Source of the DNA: Chitinophagaceae bacterium
Lineage (GTDB): Bacteria > Bacteroidota > Bacteroidia > Chitinophagales > Chitinophagaceae
Assembly (NCBI GenBank): GCA_947455215.1
Contig: CANGNA010000008.1
Location: forward strand, 1-64,000
DNA: 64,000 nt
Reading direction: 5' to 3'
Below, piece after piece: positions 58,600-64,000 of this stretch; the stretch's first letter is position 1, and each line of letters opens with the position of its first letter. Both the position numbers and the translations under genes were made by a program. The notes below the pieces were generated by a model. That model saw only the letters and a program-made list of their open reading frames with translations, was not told the origin of the DNA and did not search any database.

Positions 58600-61560
58600 C
58601 TATATCACCACGTTGATCATCTTGCCTTTTACAAAAATGATCTTCTTGGGCTGCTTACCTTCCATCCATTTTTGCACGGCCTCGTTGGCCAGCACGGCTG
58701 CTTCTATATCTGCCTGTGCCGCATCAAGGGCAAACTCCATTTCTACACGGGCTTTACCATTGATGGCTACAGGGTAGTTCTTGGTATTGTCTACAGTGTA
58801 CTTTTCTTCGTATTGAGGATAGGCGGCTTTCACCACACTGTCTGTATGGCCCAGCTTGTGCCACAGCTCTTCGGCCATGTGTGGTGCGAACGGACATATC
58901 AGTATGGCCAGTGGCTCCAGTATGGCGCGCTTGTGGCAGTTAAGGCTGCTCAGCTCGTTCACGGTGATCATGAACTGACTTACCGACGTGTTGAAAGAGA
59001 AGCGCTCCATATCCTCGCTTATCTTCTTTATGGTCTTGTGCAGCACTTTCAGTTCCGCATCAGTTGCAGCCTCATCGGTCACTATCCAGCCCTTCTGCTC
59101 ATCAGCATATAAGCGCCACAGCTTCTTCAGGAAGCGGTGTACACCTTCTATGCCCTTGGTGTCCCACGGCTTGCTCATGTCTATAGGCCCCAGGAACATC
59201 TCGTACATACGGAAGGTATCGGCGCCGTATTCCTTTACAATGTCATCGGGGTTAACAACATTGTATTTGGACTTGGACATTTTTTCGACTTCGGCTTCAC
59301 AAACAAATCTGTCATCTTCGTTACAGAGAAATTTAGCATTCACATTTTCAGCCCGCCATTTTTTGAACGCATTAACGTCGAGCTCAAGACCGTTGACGAT
59401 ATTTACATCTACTCGACTTCGACCTAAAGGGATGCCGTCATATTTTTCTTTTTCCCAGTCCATCAAGATTGAATAGACTCCGCCATTTTCTTTAATGAAG
59501 TGCTCAACCTTTTCTTTTACCGATGGTTCTCTAGAAATTAATTTGTCTACAATGTCTTTAGAAATGTAGATATCTGGAAGAGATGAAACATCAAAATCGC
59601 CAGGGAATATTCCACCATTCATAAGTTTATACACAAACCTCGAACTCCCCTGTATCATCCCCTGGTTCAGCAACTTCCTGAAAGGTTCATCGAAGCTGAT
59701 ATAGCCCAGGTCGTGCAGGGCTTTGGTCCACATACGGCTGTATAACAAGTGGCCTACAGCGTGTTCGGTACCGCCTACATACAGGTCTACCTGCTGCCAG
59801 TAGTCTGTAGCGGCGCGGCCTGCAAATTCAGTGCCGTTATGCGGATCCATATAGCGGAGGAAGTACCAGCTGCTGCCGGCATAGCCGGGCATGGTGTTGG
59901 TCTCGCGGGTAGCCTCACCCCGGCCCTCTCCAAGGGAGAGGGAGACCCAATCTTCTATATTGGCGAGCGGGCCCTGTCCTTCGGGGCCTGGTTTGTAGTG
60001 CTCTACCATCGGCAGTTCTACTGGCAACTGCGATAAAGTTGCATCGTTCAGTTCGTCGGTACCATAAGGTACATCGTCCTTATACACTATCGGGAAGGGC
60101 TCGCCCCAGTAGCGCTGGCGGCTGAAGCCCGCATCGCGCAGGCGATAATTTACTTTCTTAGTACCCACGCCTGCATTTACCAAAGCTGCTATGGCAGCAT
60201 CAATAGCGCTGCTCACCGGCATGCCGTTCAAAAAGTCGCTGTTCTCAATGGTGCCTGTTTTGCTGCTGTAGGCCTTATCTCCGGTATAGGCATCACCAAA
60301 CACATTGGTAATGGCTATGTCGAAATGCTTAGCAAACGCATGGTCCCGATCGTCGCCGCTTGGCACGGCCATAATAGCGCCTGTGCCATAGCCCGCTAAT
60401 ACGTATTCCGATATCCACACCGGTATCTTTTTGCCTGTGAACGGATGCAGCACATACGCACCGGTAAAAGCACCTGTCACCTGCTTCACCTCGCTCATGC
60501 GCTCGCGCTCGCTGCGGCTCTTTACATAGGCCTTGTACTCATCTACTTTTTGCTTCTGGTCGGCGGTGGTGATGCTATCAACCAGCTCATGCTCGGGTGC
60601 CAGCACCATAAAGTCTACACCAAATATGGTATCGGGTCGGGTAGTGAAGACCAATACCTCACCTTCACCCCCTGCCAGTTTGAATGATACTTCAGCACCG
60701 TTGCTCTTACCTATCCAGTTACGCTGCATCTCTTTCATTGCCTCGCTCCAGTCCAGGTTGTCCAGGCTGTTGAGCAGGCGCTCTGCAAACTCGGTGATGC
60801 GTAAGAACCACTGGCGCATGTTCTTGCGCTCTACGGGGTGGCCGCCGCGCTCACTTACGCCATTTACCACCTCATCGTTGGCCAGTACGGTACCCAGTGC
60901 TTCGCACCACCACACCTGGGCATAACCCTGGTAGGCATTGCGGTAGTTCATTAATATGTTGCGCTGGTCTTTTTCGCTGTAAGCTTTCCATTGCTCTGCG
61001 GTAAATGAGCAGGTGTCATCGCCGGGGCAAGGATAGCCGGCGTTGCCTGTCAGCTCAAATATTTTCACCAGGTCGGCAATAGGGCGCGCCTTGTCCATGC
61101 TCCTGTCGTACCAGCTATGGAACAACTGCAGGAATATCCACTGCGTCCACTTATAATAGCTGGCCTCGCTGGTGCGCACCTGGCGGCTCCAGTCGTAGCT
61201 GAAGCCGATGTTATCCAGCTGCTCGCGGTAGCGGGCAATATTCTTTTCTGTTGTCACTGCGGGGTGCTGTCCTGTTTCCAGGGCATATTGCTCTGCGGGC
61301 AGGCCAAAGGCATCAAATCCCATGGGGTGCAGCACGTTGTAGCCACACAGCCTTTTATAGCGGGCGTATATGTCGGACGCTATGTAGCCCAGCGGGTGAC
61401 CTACATGCAGGCCGGCACCACTAGGGTAAGGGAACATGTCCAGCACATAAAACTTAGGCTTGGGTGTTTGGCCCGGTGCCGGGTTCTCCACCTTATATAC
61501 GTGGTTGTCGGTCCAGTATTTTTTCCAGTGTTGCTCTATTTCAGAGAAATTATATTCCAT
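58600..61560 (-). CDS. leuS: Leucyl-tRNA synthetase
   Basis: The 986-residue class I synthetase charges tRNA-Leu. The HIGH motif is HVGH (52-55), the CP1 editing domain holds TRPDTIFGVDFMVLAPEHE, and KMSKS is at 760-764. Anticodon and C-terminal domains follow. Two oddities appear: residues about 539-550 (SLSLGEGRGEA) are encoded by a GC-rich dispersed-repeat-like sequence (59913-59946), and residues about 640-760 are encoded by AT-rich DNA (about 37% GC by hand count, flanks 53-55%). The protein is somewhat longer than many bacterial LeuRS. The frame is intact, so it should be functional. Confidence 0.96.
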   Translation of the reverse strand: MEYNFSEIEQHWKKYWTDNHVYKVENPAPGQTPKPKFYVLDMFPYPSGAGLHVGHPLGYIASDIYARYKRLCGYNVLHPMGFDAFGLPAEQYALETGQHPAVTTEKNIARYREQLDNIGFSYDWSRQVRTSEASYYKWTQWIFLQLFHSWYDRSMDKARPIADLVKIFELTGNAGYPCPGDDTCSFTAEQWKAYSEKDQRNILMNYRNAYQGYAQVWWCEALGTVLANDEVVNGVSERGGHPVERKNMRQWFLRITEFAERLLNSLDNLDWSEAMKEMQRNWIGKSNGAEVSFKLAGGEGEVLVFTTRPDTIFGVDFMVLAPEHELVDSITTADQKQKVDEYKAYVKSRSERERMSEVKQVTGAFTGAYVLHPFTGKKIPVWISEYVLAGYGTGAIMAVPSGDDRDHAFAKHFDIAITNVFGDAYTGDKAYSSKTGTIENSDFLNGMPVSSAIDAAIAALVNAGVGTKKVNYRLRDAGFSRQRYWGEPFPIVYKDDVPYGTDELNDATLSQLPVELPMVEHYKPGPEGQGPLANIEDWVSLSLGEGRGEATRETNTMPGYAGSSWYFLRYMDPHNGTEFAGRAATDYWQQVDLYVGGTEHAVGHLLYSRMWTKALHDLGYISFDEPFRKLLNQGMIQGSSRFVYKLMNGGIFPGDFDVSSLPDIYISKDIVDKLISREPSVKEKVEHFIKENGGVYSILMDWEKEKYDGIPLGRSRVDVNIVNGLELDVNAFKKWRAENVNAKFLCNEDDRFVCEAEVEKMSKSKYNVVNPDDIVKEYGADTFRMYEMFLGPIDMSKPWDTKGIEGVHRFLKKLWRLYADEQKGWIVTDEAATDAELKVLHKTIKKISEDMERFSFNTSVSQFMITVNELSSLNCHKRAILEPLAILICPFAPHMAEELWHKLGHTDSVVKAAYPQYEEKYTVDNTKNYPVAINGKARVEMEFALDAAQADIEAAVLANEAVQKWMEGKQPKKIIFVKGKMINVVI
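59913..59946. repeat. Dispersed palindromic repeat inside leuS
   Basis: CCTCACCCCGGCCCTCTCC and AAGGGAGAGGGAG contain the inverted pair CCCTCTCC/GGAGAGGG. This resembles a GC-rich palindromic element widespread between genes in Bacteroidota genomes; here it lies in frame in leuS and encodes SLSLGEGRGEA. Confidence 0.65.
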
Positions 61561-61634
61561 GTTTATTGTATGCGATAAAATCGGATGGCAAAAGTCCGAA
61601 AATTCTGAAACTATTTTGTGATTTGATAAGCCAG

Positions 61635-61663
61635 CTTACGACTTACGACTTTTGACTTACGAC
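61635..61663 (+). repeat. Short tandem repeat CTTACGA between leuS and the MBL gene
   Basis: CTTACGACTTACGACTTTTG followed by ACTTACGACT is an array of ACTTACG-type units with one TTTG variant, placed in the leuS leader next to the end of the MBL-fold gene. Similar arrays recur between genes of Bacteroidota. Confidence 0.5.
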
Positions 61664-61666
61664 TCT

Positions 61667-62431
61667 TTAAAATTCCAGCACCAACCCATCATATGCAAGT
61701 TGCATGTTGGCCGGTAGCGTTGCGTTCACGTCGTTGTGCAGGCCCAGTTGGTGGCTCACGTGTGTAAAATACGTTTGCTTTACGTCCAGGCTCTGGGCTA
61801 TCTCTATCGATTCGGCCAGCGTAAAGTGCGACGGGTGCTTCTCGTGGCGCAGTGCAGTAAGCACCAGTGTGTCGCTGCCATTTACCTTGTCCAGTTGCTC
61901 CGGCGCTATGTAATTGGCATCCGTTATATACGTGAACTTACCTATGCGGAAACCGAGCACCTCCATTTTATAGTGTTGCACACGGATGGGGATGAACTCC
62001 AGCCCGTTAATGGTGAATGGCTGGTCCGGGTCCAGCGTTACCAGGTCCAGTTGCGGTATGCCGGGGTAAGTGGGGTTATCAAACACATAGCTGAATTCCC
62101 TTTTGAGTACAGTTTGTGTTTCCGGCGTGGCATATACCGGCATGGCCTTCTGCTGAAAGTAATTGTAGGCACGTACGTCGTCCAGTCCCGCCACATGGTC
62201 TTTATGGCTATGGGTAAATACAATGGCGTCTAGGTTGTTCACCTTTGCGCGCAGCATCTGGTAGCGGAAGTCTGGTCCTGCATCTATCACCACAGTAGCG
62301 CCTGGTGCCTCCACCAGTATGGCGCTGCGCAGCCTGTTGTCTTTTTTATTGGCCGAGGTACACACCGGGCAATGGCAACCTATCAAAGGAACGCCCTGCG
62401 ATGTGCCGGTGCCTAAGAATGTTATCTTCAC
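61667..62431 (-). CDS. MBL-fold metallo-hydrolase (PhnP-like)
   Basis: The 254-residue enzyme begins VKITFLGTGTSQGVPLIGC. It has cysteines CHCPVC near residue 22, the zinc motif THSHKDHVAGLDD (HxHxDH), ITDANYI, and a C-terminal THVSHQLG. This resembles the PhnP/RNase Z-like phosphodiesterase branch; the substrate is unknown. The GTG start at 62431 overlaps the TAG of the upstream gene by one base (translational coupling). A longer frame to 62503 lies inside that gene. Confidence 0.85.
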   Translation of the reverse strand: MKITFLGTGTSQGVPLIGCHCPVCTSANKKDNRLRSAILVEAPGATVVIDAGPDFRYQMLRAKVNNLDAIVFTHSHKDHVAGLDDVRAYNYFQQKAMPVYATPETQTVLKREFSYVFDNPTYPGIPQLDLVTLDPDQPFTINGLEFIPIRVQHYKMEVLGFRIGKFTYITDANYIAPEQLDKVNGSDTLVLTALRHEKHPSHFTLAESIEIAQSLDVKQTYFTHVSHQLGLHNDVNATLPANMQLAYDGLVLEF

Positions 62432-62739
62432 TACAGGTCCATTTGTGTTTGTACGGCGTCGGGCTTGCCAAAGTCGGGTTGTTCTTTCAATTGGCGGTAC
62501 CATTTCAGCATTTCGCCGCTCAGCTCATCCTCGTTAATGTTAATATTCTGCAATATTTCCACCAGTGCATTGATGCGGCCTTCCACGTTGAAGAACTTAT
62601 TGATCACCACAATGCGCTTATCCTCAAGAATGCAGTAGCCACTGTTGAAGTGGCCTTTCTCAAAACGCACTACGTAGCGGGCTTCTTCAAAAAGCTCTTC
62701 CAGTTTTTTCAGCGTATTCGGCGTATATTTGAAACTCAT
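62431..62739 (-). CDS. Conserved hypothetical protein
   Basis: The 102-residue protein starts MSFKYTPNTLKKLEELFEEA. A beta segment (YVVRFEKGHFNSGYCILED and KRIVVINKFFN) and a C-terminal helix (LVEILQNI, MLKWYRQLKEQ) follow. It is soluble and has no signal. It precedes the MBL-fold gene with overlapping stop and start, so a joint function is possible. No family name is certain. Confidence 0.65.
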   Translation of the reverse strand: MSFKYTPNTLKKLEELFEEARYVVRFEKGHFNSGYCILEDKRIVVINKFFNVEGRINALVEILQNININEDELSGEMLKWYRQLKEQPDFGKPDAVQTQMDL

Positions 62740-62757
62740 TTTAGTACTGCTCTTTCG

Positions 62758-63438
62758 ATGGTTAAAAGTAGAAAATTCGGAGCAATAACAGCTATTGTCT
62801 TTTTTTTAAGTATGTTTCTTGCCGGCTTCCGTGTTGCTGCACAGGTAGAGGATGACAAGAACGGTAACCCCAAGGTGTTTTCTATAGGTGCCATTGCCGG
62901 TGGCAACTTTGCGCAGGTAGATGGTGATAATTTTGCCGGGTATTACAAATTTGGTGCAAACGTAGGTGGTATAGCTTACGCCAAGATCCGTAAGAACACC
63001 GCCCTCAGTTTTGAGCTGTTGTACAGCCAGAAGGGGGCTCGAAGCAATATTACCAGGTATGGCGATATCGACAGCTCTATTGTCATCACCAAATACAGTG
63101 TAGACCTCAGGTACGCCGAGATACCTGTCATGATCAATTTCTTCGATCAGCACCGCAGCCACCTGGGCATTGGCGTTTCTTACGGCCAGTTGCTCAATGC
63201 TACAGAAAAGGTGACCACCGTGCCTGCATACACCCACGACCTTAATAATTACCCTTTTAAAAAGAGCGATCTGCAACTGATAGCCGGTGCACAGCTGCAT
63301 GTGTGGAAGGGGTTGTTCGCCAATTTGCGCTTCCAGTACTCGCTTATTCCTATACGTACCAATGTGCCGTCGGGTATTTCCCGCTCCTCACAATATAATA
63401 ACGTGTGGACCGTTCGCTTAATGTACCTGTTCATATAA
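62758..63438 (+). CDS. PorT-like outer-membrane beta-barrel protein (copy 1)
   Basis: The 226-residue protein has a signal peptide (ending RVAAQ). It then shows the pattern of the PorT/outer-membrane-beta-barrel family: GAIAGGNFAQVDGDNFAGYYK, SFELLYSQKGAR, RYAEIPVMINFF, LGIGVSYGQLL, and a final strand VWTVRLMYLFI. These barrels have 8 strands; PorT itself belongs to the T9SS, but many paralogues exist and this one is not proven to be PorT. It is divergent from the preceding small gene with 18 bases between starts. Confidence 0.75.
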   Translation: MVKSRKFGAITAIVFFLSMFLAGFRVAAQVEDDKNGNPKVFSIGAIAGGNFAQVDGDNFAGYYKFGANVGGIAYAKIRKNTALSFELLYSQKGARSNITRYGDIDSSIVITKYSVDLRYAEIPVMINFFDQHRSHLGIGVSYGQLLNATEKVTTVPAYTHDLNNYPFKKSDLQLIAGAQLHVWKGLFANLRFQYSLIPIRTNVPSGISRSSQYNNVWTVRLMYLFI

Positions 63439-63468
63439 AAGGTATATTTGCCGGGTCCGCTACCGAAC

Positions 63469-64000
63469 ATGAAAAAACTAACTTTTGCGCTTGTATTGTT
63501 GCTGATGGGCATGAGCCGCGGCCTGCTGGCCCAGGAAGAATATGCCATGTACGAGAACCGTACCTTTTACGGTGGCCTTATAGCCGGCGTGAACCTGACG
63601 CAGATAGATGGCGACAACTTTGCCGGCTACAGCCGCAAGGGTATGAATGTGGGCGGTGTGGTATTCTTTAAAATGGATGAGCATATTGCGGGCAGCATAG
63701 AGGTGCTGTTGTCGCAAAAGGGCAGTGTATCCAAAGAACCGCAAATGCTGGCAGCGGGTTACTACATCACCAAGTATGGCGCCGATCTTACCTATGGCGA
63801 GATACCCCTCATGATCAATTATTTCGATGATCATAAGAATCACTTTGGTGGTGGCTTCTCCTATTCCAGGTTGGGTACCTCCAATGAGTACATCACTACT
63901 AATCCGCCGCAAACTACCCCACTCGACCAGACAAAGTATCCTTTCCGGAAGAACGATTTCCAGCTATTGCTGGGTGGTTCCGCACACCTGTACAAAGGCT
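63469..64000 (+). CDS. PorT-like outer-membrane beta-barrel protein (copy 2), cut by the window edge
   Basis: The frame starts at ATG 63469, 30 bases after copy 1, and is open to the last base (about 177 codons seen). It has a signal peptide (MKKLTFALVLLLMGMSRG, ending LLAQ). Barrel strands parallel to copy 1 follow: GGLIAGVNLTQIDGDNFAGYS, SIEVLLSQKGS, YGEIPLMINYF, and HFGGGFSYSRLG. It is a tandem duplicate. The C terminus is outside the window. Confidence 0.75.
   Translation, partial: MKKLTFALVLLLMGMSRGLLAQEEYAMYENRTFYGGLIAGVNLTQIDGDNFAGYSRKGMNVGGVVFFKMDEHIAGSIEVLLSQKGSVSKEPQMLAAGYYITKYGADLTYGEIPLMINYFDDHKNHFGGGFSYSRLGTSNEYITTNPPQTTPLDQTKYPFRKNDFQLLLGGSAHLYKG

Noticed and set aside
62432-62503. 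Longer start for the MBL-fold hydrolase
   Set aside because: The extra 24 residues lie within the upstream gene in another frame; the GTG overlapping that gene's stop gives the normal start of the fold.

Overview
The window reads as chromosomal DNA of a Bacteroidota bacterium, most likely Chitinophagales/Chitinophagaceae-like. The evidence is a PorX regulator, a cargo protein with a type IX secretion (T9SS) C-terminal signal, a CarboxypepD_reg/TonB-type outer-membrane receptor, a Bacteroidota-type HscA, many small lipoproteins, and promoters of the TTTG-N19..22-TAnnTTTG type. Base composition is about half GC over most of the window, with two AT-rich exceptions described below. There is no transposase, CRISPR array or rRNA; one tRNA-Ala(GGC) is present.

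Layout. 1-8.2 kb: a short MutS-like ATPase, EGF-domain and Ala/Lys-rich lipoproteins, an outer-membrane protein, YceI and a DUF922 peptidase-like protein. 8.2-19.9 kb: polA, two RHS/YD-like secreted paralogues, an orphan response regulator, glyS, a glycosyltransferase with a polymerase-like membrane protein, and cyanophycin synthetase cphA. 20-26.3 kb: small membrane proteins, a FadN-type beta-oxidation enzyme between two Uma2 nuclease-family paralogues, two SnoaL-like paralogues and a GT2 glycosyltransferase. 26.4-31 kb: hscA, isoaspartyl peptidase and porX. 31-36.8 kb: an ArsR/SRPBCC pair with a clear double-palindrome operator, a cluster of REP-like hairpins, and Hsp20. 36.8-51.2 kb: TPR protein, DUF5606 protein, MsrB, TPR histidine kinase, di-haem peroxidase, TonB-type receptor, a Crp-like regulator and an NHL-repeat T9SS cargo.

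51.3-54.4 kb is a compact AT-rich accessory island next to tRNA-Ala. It holds three proteins of poorly known function (DUF5677-like, a possible PIN-like nuclease, and DUF4145 with a zinc ribbon) and an imperfect direct repeat of about 47 bp that flanks the first gene. This is the best candidate for an undescribed system, possibly defence-related. 54.4-64 kb returns to ordinary chromosome: a ROK kinase with a sugar permease, small secreted proteins, leuS, an MBL-fold hydrolase, and a tandem pair of PorT-like outer-membrane proteins cut by the right edge. leuS is unusual twice over. It carries an in-frame copy of a GC-rich dispersed-repeat-like element, and its segment just before the KMSKS loop is markedly AT-rich.

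Functional links: cphA (cyanophycin synthesis) and the isoaspartyl peptidase (last step of its breakdown) lie 8 kb apart without a cyanophycinase in view. PorX and the T9SS cargo belong to the same secretion pathway. The ROK kinase and sugar permease overlap and would import and phosphorylate a hexose. Many genes sit in tandem paralogous pairs.
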